Below, piece by piece: positions 58,137 to 64,000 of a DNA stretch of 64,000 nt. Under the pieces are notes generated by a model, which did no database searches, was not told the origin of the DNA, and was given only the letters and a program-made list of their open reading frames with translations. Numbering within the stretch: the first letter of the stretch is position 1; each line of letters opens with the position of its first letter. The translations under genes and the position numbers were made by a program. This DNA comes from Candidatus Eremiobacteraceae bacterium (GTDB lineage: Bacteria > Vulcanimicrobiota > Vulcanimicrobiia > Eremiobacterales > Eremiobacteraceae), in the NCBI GenBank assembly GCA_035710745.1, contig DASTCX010000019.1, positions 1-64,000 of the forward strand. The letters are read 5' to 3'.

Positions 58137-58808
58137 GTGTTCATCGTTGTCGTCGGCGGCGGAAAGCTCGGCACGTATCTCGCGAAGACGCTCCTCGAGG
58201 AGCGCCACGAGGTCATCGTCGTCGAGAAAGACGAGCGCAAAGCGGCGCGGCTGTGCCAAGCGCTCGAGCTTGAGATCGCGCAGGTCGGCGACGGCTGCGA
58301 TCCGCTCGTGCTCGAAGATGCCGGCGTCGCGCGGGCCGACGTCGTCGTTGCCGACACCGGCGACGACGAAGACAATCTCGTCATCTGCCTCGTCACGAAG
58401 AAGAAATTCCCGAAGCCGCGCACGATCGCGCGGGTCAACAATCCGAAGAACAAGCGCATCTTCGAGGAGCTCGGCATCGACTCGGTCATCAGCAGCACCG
58501 AAGTCGTCATGAAGATGATCCAGCAAGAGGTCAACGTGCGCGAGGTCGCCCCGCTCATGGCGTTCAAGGGCGGCAACCTCGAACTCGTACGGCTGTCCGT
58601 GCCCGAGGGCTCGCCGGCGAATCGCAAGCGCTTGTCGGATCTCAAGCTGCCGCGCCACTGCGTCATCGTCGCGCTCGAGCGCGCCGGCGAAGTGACCGTC
58701 CCCGGCGGCGACACGACCGTCGAGTCCGGCGACGTCATGCTCATCATCACCGAACCCGGCGCGACGCCCGAACTCAAGACCCAACTCGTCGGCGCCGGCA
58801 CCCGCTAA
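58137..58808 (+). CDS. TrkA-family potassium uptake regulator (second of pair)
   Basis: 223 residues, GTG start immediately after the first TrkA stop. N-terminal RCK domain: FIVVVGGGKLGTYLAKTLLEERHEVIVVEKDERKA, with the GxGxxG and acidic specificity residue; VVADTGDDEDNLVICLVTKKKFPKP and ARVNNPKNKRIFEELGIDSVIS follow. The C-terminal TrkA-C domain (about 140-222) ends TRLVGAGTR-like. The two products may form hetero-oligomeric gating rings. An A-B-A palindrome cluster follows 18 nt behind the stop. Confidence 0.92.
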   Translation: MFIVVVGGGKLGTYLAKTLLEERHEVIVVEKDERKAARLCQALELEIAQVGDGCDPLVLEDAGVARADVVVADTGDDEDNLVICLVTKKKFPKPRTIARVNNPKNKRIFEELGIDSVISSTEVVMKMIQQEVNVREVAPLMAFKGGNLELVRLSVPEGSPANRKRLSDLKLPRHCVIVALERAGEVTVPGGDTTVESGDVMLIITEPGATPELKTQLVGAGTR

Positions 58809-58825
58809 GCCAAAAAAATAGCTCA

Positions 58826-58946
58826 GGGAGCGGTCGAGATTCATCTCGACCGCCGCGACCTTGCCTTTTAGAAAATGTAGTAGGCCGAGCGAAGCTCGGC
58901 TCGATAAAAAATGTAGCGGTCGAGCTTTAGCTCGACCGCCGCGACC
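58826..58946. repeat. Palindrome mosaic A1-B-A3
   Basis: A1 reverse at 58826-58860 (GGGAG flank, CCGCGACC), B at about 58874-58900 (leader ATGTAGTAG, core GCCGAGC/GCTCGGC), A3 reverse at about 58912-58946 (GTAG flank, CCGCGACC). The convergent cupin gene ends inside the A3 element with TAA in its loop. Confidence 0.95.
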
Positions 58947-59649
58947 TATCGGGAGTCGAGACCTGGCGGCAGAGTCCGCGCGGTTTCCAGTCGAGCGCGA
59001 CGGACGAGAACGGTTTGGAAGCGTCTTGCAGCACGGAGGCAAATCCGAAGCGGTTCTTCGACCCGATCGCGGTGAGCTTCATCGGCACGCCCGCGCGCAC
59101 GATGATCGCCTGACCCCCCGCGCTTTGCGTCTGAACGCCGGCCGGCGTCTCGACGCACGTCTCTCCTGTCACTGTATAGAACGCTTCGACGCCCGGGTGC
59201 CGATGGACGCGCGTGGCCATGCCTGGCGTGAAGTCACCCTCGACATACTCGACCGCATATCGTTTGGCCGAGACGAGCGGCAACGCGCCGATCCGCGCGA
59301 CTCTGCGTCCGGCGCCGGCATGCCATCCGCCGCCTGCGATCGTGAACAGCCAGGCAGCGCCGTGCGAATCGAACACCACGCCATGCGGGCCTCGGGCGGC
59401 GATCGCCGCACTGGTTGACGGGAACTCATCGATGTACCAATATGCCGGCGCGCGAAGCTGCGACCCGAGATCCACTCGGCCGACGACGATGCAACCAACG
59501 CGGGGCGCACCGGGCGCGAGCGGCGCGCACGGCCGAACCTCGACCTGCGTCGGCCCATGAGGCGCGGTCGCGTGACCTGCCGGCGTCATCTGACCTGTCA
59601 GGAAAATCGCCACTAGCAGAGCGATGACGGTCATCGGAAAATGCTTCAC
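58927..59649 (-). CDS. Secreted cupin-like protein
   Basis: 240 residues from a GTG at 59649 in a GTGA overlap with the radical SAM gene; an ATG at 59634 is also possible. Signal peptide KHFPMTVIALLVAIFLTGQM. Two cysteines flank a loop (RPCAPLAPGAPRVGC), and the C-terminal half has the cupin motif ATRVHRHPGVEAFYTVTGETCVETP (His, His, Glu ligands) and GGQAIIVRAGVPMKLTAIG. The last residues TPDRSRRSS come from an A3 palindrome. Coupling to a radical SAM gene is unusual; its function is not evident. Confidence 0.75.
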   Translation of the reverse strand: MKHFPMTVIALLVAIFLTGQMTPAGHATAPHGPTQVEVRPCAPLAPGAPRVGCIVVGRVDLGSQLRAPAYWYIDEFPSTSAAIAARGPHGVVFDSHGAAWLFTIAGGGWHAGAGRRVARIGALPLVSAKRYAVEYVEGDFTPGMATRVHRHPGVEAFYTVTGETCVETPAGVQTQSAGGQAIIVRAGVPMKLTAIGSKNRFGFASVLQDASKPFSSVALDWKPRGLCRQVSTPDRSRRSS

Positions 59650-60890
59650 CCGAAGCCGCGGGTGAAGTTGCCGATGCGAAGCTTCGGGAATTCGCGAGCG
59701 AGCCAACCGATCCAGTTGCGCATCCCGATCGGCTTCTTCCTCGGTCGGCCGACGGCAGCAAAGTAAACGGCGGGGTCGACATTGAGCGTCCGCGTCTGGA
59801 CCATCGAAATCGGATACGCTCGCAGCATGTTCGCGAAGGCTTCCATCTCGTCGGGATCGTCCGTGACGCCTGGATGCGTCAACAGATTCAGCGATATCGA
59901 CGCATCGTGATCGCCTCCGACGCGCATGCTCTCCGCGACGTCCGCCAGCGAGTATCCCTTAGGGCGATAGTATGCGGCGTAAACATCGGGTCGCGCGCTG
60001 TTGAGGCTGACGCGAACGGATGTAAGGCCCGCATAGAGGAGCTGCTCGAGCGCGCGTGGCCTACTCGCGTTCGTATTGATGTGGATCGTCCCCGCCGATG
60101 TCGACGCACGGATGCCCTTGATCGCTCGCGCGACGAGCGGTGCGGCGAGGAGCGGCTCGCCCTCACAGCCTTGGCCGAACGACACGATGCCGTCCGGCGC
60201 GGCGGTCAAATGCGCGACGGCGACTGCGACGATTTCGTCGACGGTCGGTGCGACTCGAACGCGCGTCTGCGCGCTTTGAATGCGGGCGTCCGGCTCTTGT
60301 TCAGAGATACAGCCGATGCACTTCGCGTTGCACGCCGGCGAGACGGGGATCGCGGCCTCTCCCGATCGCAGAAAGACATTTTGAGCGGTAAAGCAGCCGT
60401 ATTCGGTCGCGCACAGCGCAAGCTGGCGGATCAGCCCACTCGTCGGGAACTCGCGACGCCGCGCCTCGATTCCAGCCCGGACGATGTCGGTCGCATGCGC
60501 CTCGGGGCTCCAGGTCTCGAGCGCATCGGTCCGCGTAGCGCCTACGCAGATGTGCCGGCCGTCCCATGCCACCGCAGCGTAGCCATATAAAGGAAGCGGC
60601 GGTGCGCCGGCGCGCTCGACGTAGGCTGGCAAGAGCGTCCGTGTATATCCTAATGGAAGGGCAGCGGCGACCGCATCGACTTCGGACCCGTCTATCTCGC
60701 CGACGACGCTGCGTCGGGAAGCGTTGAAACCGACGACCGATCGTCCGGGGAGCGTCAGCAGCAGCGACCCTTCGGGCAGGGGGATGAAATCGCGCTGGTG
60801 CGCGGGCGCGATCAGGCCGTCATCAGCGCCGGCGCGCAGTGCGGGCAGGTCGAGGACGGTACCGTCGGAACGAGCGAAAAGCGGATTCAT
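59646..60890 (-). CDS. Radical SAM protein with C-terminally shifted core, unknown function
   Basis: 414 residues from the ATG at 60890; an in-frame start upstream at 60923 would lie in a B palindrome. The first 175 residues form an unrecognised N-terminal domain (LPEGSLLLTLPGRSVVGFN, LYGYAAVAWDGRHICVGATRTD). The radical SAM site is CNAKCIGC near residues 187-194 (CX3CX2C), followed by GIVSFGQGCEGEPLL, TIHINTNASRPRALEQLL and VRVSLNSARPDVYAAYYRP. Related genes with this N-terminal extension occur in Chloroflexi-like genomes without assigned function (recalled, not checked). Coupled to the secreted cupin gene by GTGA. Confidence 0.85.
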   Translation of the reverse strand: MNPLFARSDGTVLDLPALRAGADDGLIAPAHQRDFIPLPEGSLLLTLPGRSVVGFNASRRSVVGEIDGSEVDAVAAALPLGYTRTLLPAYVERAGAPPLPLYGYAAVAWDGRHICVGATRTDALETWSPEAHATDIVRAGIEARRREFPTSGLIRQLALCATEYGCFTAQNVFLRSGEAAIPVSPACNAKCIGCISEQEPDARIQSAQTRVRVAPTVDEIVAVAVAHLTAAPDGIVSFGQGCEGEPLLAAPLVARAIKGIRASTSAGTIHINTNASRPRALEQLLYAGLTSVRVSLNSARPDVYAAYYRPKGYSLADVAESMRVGGDHDASISLNLLTHPGVTDDPDEMEAFANMLRAYPISMVQTRTLNVDPAVYFAAVGRPRKKPIGMRNWIGWLAREFPKLRIGNFTRGFG

Positions 60891-60897
60891 GAACTCT

Positions 60898-60925
60898 GCC
60901 GAGCTTCGCTCGGCATACCACATTA
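60898..60925. repeat. Family B palindrome in front of the radical SAM gene
   Basis: Core GCCGAGC-TTC-GCTCGGC at 60898-60914 with tail ATACCACATTA. It ends 7 nt before the ATG at 60890, so it overlaps the place of the ribosome-binding site and would put a hairpin next to the start codon. Confidence 0.92.
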
Positions 60926-60937
60926 TCTTACGGCATC

Positions 60938-61774
60938 TTACGGCGAGACGGCGACGACTTCGTCGGCGACGTCGATCGTCGTGTCGAAGACGAGTTCGGC
61001 GCCGCCGGTGAGGAACGCGTTTTCACCCGCGCCCGCCCACTCGACCGTCACGTCGCCGCCGAGCATCGTGACCCGAACCGGCGACTCTGCGCGGCCGAGT
61101 TCGATCGCCGCGATCGCGACGGCACACGCGCCCGTACCGCACGCCTGGGTCTCACCGACACCACGTTCGTAGACGCGCATCGCTAGCGGACCGCCGGAGA
61201 ATATGCGCGCGATCTCGACATTGACGCCGTCGGGATACGTGCCGTCGGCGGCGATCGCATCCGCGGCCGAGGCGAGGTCGACCGGCATCAAGTCGACGTC
61301 GACGAAGACGACGCAGTGCGGATTGCCCATCGAGACGTCGACGCGATCGCCCGCGATGCCGACGGTTCTCACCTTGCCGTACTCCCTGATCTCGCCCGGC
61401 ACGCCCATGTCGACGCGCACGGAAAACTGCGAGCTGCCGGCGATCTCTGTTCGTACCGTGCCCGACACGGTTTCTATCTTGAGACGAGTAGGCGCCGTCG
61501 GTGTCCTGTCGTGCATGTAACGCGCGACGCAGCGCACGCCGTTGCCGCACATCTCCGCCTGCGAGCCGTCGGCGTTGTAGATACGCATCTTGAGGTCTGC
61601 GCCCATATTCGACGCTCGCTCGAGGACGAGCAGACCGTCGGCGCCGATGCCGACGTGGCGATCACACAGCGTCTGCGCGAGGTCTGGATAGGGAAGCTCG
61701 CTGCCGGCCCTGCGGTCGAGCAACACGAAATCGTTGCCTGTTCCTTGGCACTTGGTGATCGAGATCCGGGCCAT
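60938..61774 (-). CDS. dapF: Diaminopimelate epimerase
   Basis: 278 residues. Converts LL- to meso-diaminopimelate, completing the pathway of DapD and DapC encoded 57 kb away. Both catalytic cysteines are present: AEMCGNGVRCVARY (Cys near 74) and TQACGTGACAVAI (Cys near 220). GTGNDFVLLDRR at the N-terminus, SMGNPHCVVFV and GVNVEIARI complete the signature. It begins 13 nt after hfq and is probably the last gene of the mutL-miaA-hfq-dapF group. Confidence 0.96.
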   Translation of the reverse strand: MARISITKCQGTGNDFVLLDRRAGSELPYPDLAQTLCDRHVGIGADGLLVLERASNMGADLKMRIYNADGSQAEMCGNGVRCVARYMHDRTPTAPTRLKIETVSGTVRTEIAGSSQFSVRVDMGVPGEIREYGKVRTVGIAGDRVDVSMGNPHCVVFVDVDLMPVDLASAADAIAADGTYPDGVNVEIARIFSGGPLAMRVYERGVGETQACGTGACAVAIAAIELGRAESPVRVTMLGGDVTVEWAGAGENAFLTGGAELVFDTTIDVADEVVAVSP

Positions 61775-61787
61775 GCGAAAAAGCGCG

Positions 61788-62105
61788 CTAGGATGCGGAC
61801 GTGCGCGCGATTCCCTCTGCGGCAGGCGCCGCTTGATCGCCGTTGGACGCCGCCACCGGCGCAGGACGCGATGCCGAAAGATCGTGACCCGTGAATTGCA
61901 CTGGCGTCTGCGGCGACACGGTCGACACTGCGTGCTTGTAGACGAGGTGCGGCTTGTTATCGTATTCGAGGATGATCGTGAAGCTGTCGAACCCGCGGAC
62001 GTGACCTCGCAACTGGTAGCCGTTGCGGAGGTAGATCGTCACCGGCGCGTTCTCTCTCTTCATCGCCTGCAAATACGCGTCTTGCAGCGGCAGATTGTTC
62101 TTCAC
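61788..62105 (-). CDS. hfq: RNA chaperone Hfq
   Basis: 105 residues. The Sm fold occupies residues 1-68: Sm1 region LQDAYLQAMKRENAPVTIYLRNGYQLRGHVRGFDSFTIIL-type sequence and Sm2 YKHAVSTVSP (usually YKHAISTI.P). Y/FxxFD lateral residues are conserved (RGFDSF). A disordered Ala/Pro/Ser tail of about 35 residues follows. It mediates sRNA-mRNA pairing. The classical miaA-hfq order is conserved here, although a gap of about 60 nt separates the two. Confidence 0.96.
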   Translation of the reverse strand: MKNNLPLQDAYLQAMKRENAPVTIYLRNGYQLRGHVRGFDSFTIILEYDNKPHLVYKHAVSTVSPQTPVQFTGHDLSASRPAPVAASNGDQAAPAAEGIARTSAS

Positions 62106-62164
62106 GCCTTATTGACTCCGATGTTCTCTCTATGTCGCGCGCTCCGGCGCTCGGTGCCGTGGCT

Positions 62165-63100
62165 TCACGTACGCGACGTGGTTTCCCTTGCAATACTAAC
62201 GATAGCATCGGCCGCAGCGCGTTCGTCCGACGCGTCGACGCGCGGTGCCGCATCCATGCGACGGAACCACGTACGTTGGCGCTTCGCGTAGCGAAGCGTG
62301 CGATTGATGGTCGACGCGATCGCTTCCGCGCGCGTCATCTCGCCCCGAGACCAAGCGAGCGCCTCAGCGTATCCGAGACCGGTGAGCGCAGGCGCCTGGG
62401 GACAGCGCCCCGACACCGCAAGCGCCTCATCGACGATCCCTTTTTCGAACATCCCTCGTGCACGAGCGGCGATTCGCTCAGCGAGCACCGCACTATCGAG
62501 GTCGAGGACGACGATATCGAGCCGCCGCGTCGCCAGCGGCGCAGAGTTCGGATGCGATGGTTCGCCAGCCCGGCTCGCTAGGACGCTTTCGATCGCGCGC
62601 AGCGTGCGGTATCGATCGTTCGATGGTACGCGCTTGGCGTCGTCCGGTCCGATGACGCCAAGCCACTCGTACAGCGTTGCGTGTTCGTGCACCGACGCTT
62701 CGACCCGAACGCGCGTGCGAACGACCTCATCTGCCGCGCGGCGATCCATCGGCATGCTTCCGCCGAGCGCCTCGATGTAAAGGCCCGTGCCGCCCACGAC
62801 GATCGGTAGTCGCCCGCGCTCATCGATCGCGCCCATGACCGCGTTCGCATCTCGAACGAATGCCCCCGCGCTGTAGCGTTCGCACGGATCGACGAATTGG
62901 AAAAGATGGTGCGGCACGGACGCGAGCGCCTCGCGAGATGGTACACCGGTGCCGACGGTCAGGCCGCGGTAGATCTGACGCGAATCCGCGTTGACGATCT
63001 CGCCGTCGAGCGCCCGCGCGACCTCTAGCGCGATCGCGGACTTGCCCGCCGCGGTCGGCCCGCAGATCGCGAGTGCGCGCGGCTGTGAAGAGGCGTTCAC
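62165..63100 (-). CDS. miaA: tRNA dimethylallyltransferase
   Basis: 311 residues from a GTG at 63100 in a GTGA overlap with mutL; the longer open frame upstream is a mutL shadow. Adds dimethylallyl to A37 of tRNAs reading UNN codons. P-loop AICGPTAAGKSAIALEVA (about 11-28), EIVNADSRQIYRGLTVGTGVPS, HHLFQFVDPCERYSAGAFVRDA and VVGGTGLYIEAL are all diagnostic. The C-terminal part includes GLGYAEALAWSRGEMTRAEA and RYAKRQRTWFRR, the tRNA-binding end. Confidence 0.96.
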   Translation of the reverse strand: MNASSQPRALAICGPTAAGKSAIALEVARALDGEIVNADSRQIYRGLTVGTGVPSREALASVPHHLFQFVDPCERYSAGAFVRDANAVMGAIDERGRLPIVVGGTGLYIEALGGSMPMDRRAADEVVRTRVRVEASVHEHATLYEWLGVIGPDDAKRVPSNDRYRTLRAIESVLASRAGEPSHPNSAPLATRRLDIVVLDLDSAVLAERIAARARGMFEKGIVDEALAVSGRCPQAPALTGLGYAEALAWSRGEMTRAEAIASTINRTLRYAKRQRTWFRRMDAAPRVDASDERAAADAIVSIARETTSRT

Positions 63101-64000
63101 ACGCGCTTGAACGCTTTGGCGAGCGCGAGGCGATCCAGCCGCAGCATCGTCGGCCGGCCATGCGGGCAGCTGTGCGGCTCGCGGCACCGGACGAGCCGCT
63201 CGTACAGCGATGCTTGCTCCTGCGGCGAAAGCGCTTCGCCCGCTCTTACGACCGAGTGGCACGCGATGGTCGCGAGCACGCGATTGCGATGCGCGACGCC
63301 TTCGCGCGGCGCATCGTCGGCGCCGAGATCGTCGAGCAACCCGTCGAGGTCGAAGCGGCGTTTCTCGTAACCGGCGGGCAGCGACGCGATGCGATAGGCG
63401 CCGTCGCCGAACGGCTCGACGACGACGCCCGCCGCCGCAAGTTCTTCCTCGGCATCGTGAAGCACCGCCGCGCGTGCCGGCGTCAGTTCGATGACTGACG
63501 GGAAAAGCAGCGGCGCCGCCGTGTCCGTCGCGCCCGCGCCGTCGACGATCGCTTCGTATGCGATGCGCTCGTGCGCCGCGTGCTGGTCGATGACGATCAT
63601 CTCGCCGTCGTTCGCGGCGACGATGAACGTGCGCTCGATCTGCCCCAGCATCCGGACGCCGTTCCCCGTGCGTGACGGTGCGAACGAGAGTTGCGCTTCG
63701 ACGGCGTCGAACGACTCGCCGAGCTTCGATCGGCCTACTACATTTTCGGTTACCCCGCTGTCCAGTGGCATAGAGCTCACCGCGAAGGACCGCACCGTTT
63801 CGGTCGCACGCAAGGTTCGTGCGACGGCGCGCCGCACCGCATCGAACACCGCCGCCTGGTTGGCGAAGCGCACTTCGACCTTCGTCGGATGGACGTTGAC
63901 GTCGACCTCGCCGGGCGGCAACCGGACGCCGAGCGCGCCGTACGGGTAGCGGCCGGTCATGCCGAACGATCCGTAGCCCGCGAGCCACGCCGATGAGAGC
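63097..64000 (-). CDS. mutL: DNA mismatch repair protein MutL (3' part; 5' end outside window)
   Basis: The frame is open to the right edge, so about 300 C-terminal residues are visible. VDVNVHPTKVEVRF closes the N-terminal GHKL/S5 ATPase region. A linker of about 50 residues follows and contains VGRSKLGESFD, encoded by a family B palindrome. The C-terminal domain has the endonuclease motif DQHAAHERIAYE (DQHAX2EX4E), ACHSVVRAGE and CPHGRPTM, so this is a nicking MutL as in bacteria without MutH. It heads the mutL-miaA-hfq group. Confidence 0.95.
   Translation of the reverse strand, partial: LSSAWLAGYGSFGMTGRYPYGALGVRLPPGEVDVNVHPTKVEVRFANQAAVFDAVRRAVARTLRATETVRSFAVSSMPLDSGVTENVVGRSKLGESFDAVEAQLSFAPSRTGNGVRMLGQIERTFIVAANDGEMIVIDQHAAHERIAYEAIVDGAGATDTAAPLLFPSVIELTPARAAVLHDAEEELAAAGVVVEPFGDGAYRIASLPAGYEKRRFDLDGLLDDLGADDAPREGVAHRNRVLATIACHSVVRAGEALSPQEQASLYERLVRCREPHSCPHGRPTMLRLDRLALAKAFKRV
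63718..63746. repeat. Family B palindrome in frame inside mutL
   Basis: Core GCCGAGC-TTC-GATCGGC (one mismatch against the consensus) with tail CTACTACATTTT, fully inside the mutL reading frame in the linker between ATPase and dimerisation domains. The mismatch suggests an old insertion. Confidence 0.9.

Overview
The window is about 64 kb of GC-rich chromosome from a bacterium with an outer membrane: it carries a secretin, a predicted outer-membrane barrel and many lipoproteins. Several gene neighbourhoods are Firmicute- or Actinobacteria-like (topA-trmFO-hslV; def-fmt-rsmB followed by FHA, PP2C and SEDS genes). Together with the NHL-type lipoproteins and the dense palindromic repeats this suggests a Terrabacteria-side candidate phylum such as Eremiobacterota (WPS-2). 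That assignment is inference; no rRNA gene is present. Nearly all genes are chromosomal housekeeping genes. The only mobile-element gene is an IS3-type transposase tail at the left edge.

Layout. 0-2.3 kb: IS3 tail, NHL-propeller lipoprotein, small membrane protein, tRNA-Gln and tRNA-Glu. 2.4-4.7 kb: dapD, a DapC-like aminotransferase and a VKOR-like membrane protein. 4.8-10.8 kb: secreted lipoprotein, two-component system, TMEM175-like channel, HEXXH metallopeptidase, divergent polysaccharide deacetylase. 11-20.4 kb (minus strand): hslU-def-fmt-rsmB-FHA-PP2C-SEDS-secretin-lipoprotein. 20.5-24.9 kb: secreted Met/His-rich protein and the pntAA-pntAB-pntB transhydrogenase operon. 24.9-29.7 kb (minus): topA-trmFO-hslV-GNAT. 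29.9-40.7 kb (minus): Vgb-like propeller, oligopeptide ABC transporter oppABCDF, secG, esterase, dxs. 40.8-46.8 kb: PAP2 protein, GerMN lipoprotein-amidase-murI operon, a barrel protein, GNAT. 47-53 kb: RibD-C reductase, tmRNA, and three tandem genes for proteins with two retropepsin-like domains each. 53.3-57.3 kb (minus): Clp-N protein-DedA-uvrC-holin-like-cupin operon closed by a clear terminator, and tRNA-Pro. 57.5-64 kb: paired TrkA proteins, radical SAM plus secreted cupin, and mutL-miaA-hfq-dapF.

The most striking feature is two families of short interspersed palindromes. Family A has about 22 copies, with stem variants of GGTCGAG/CTCGACC flanked by CCGCGG on one side and CTCC or CTAC on the other. 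Family B has about 10 copies, with the stem GCCGAGC/GCTCGGC followed by a tail like CTACTACATT. They form mosaics, are tandemly amplified at two places, supply or contain the stop codons of at least six genes, and lie in frame inside rsmB (family A) and mutL (family B). They resemble REP/BIME elements or Rickettsia palindromic elements in behaviour, but the sequence is not one I recognise.

Functionally the window combines lysine/DAP supply (dapD, dapC, dapF), wall synthesis and remodelling (murI, amidase, SEDS protein), translation (def, fmt, rsmB, miaA, tRNAs, tmRNA), proteolysis (HslUV, retropepsin-like proteins) and DNA maintenance (topA, uvrC, mutL). GTGA/ATGA overlaps between consecutive genes are frequent, and several genes appear to have leaderless promoters.
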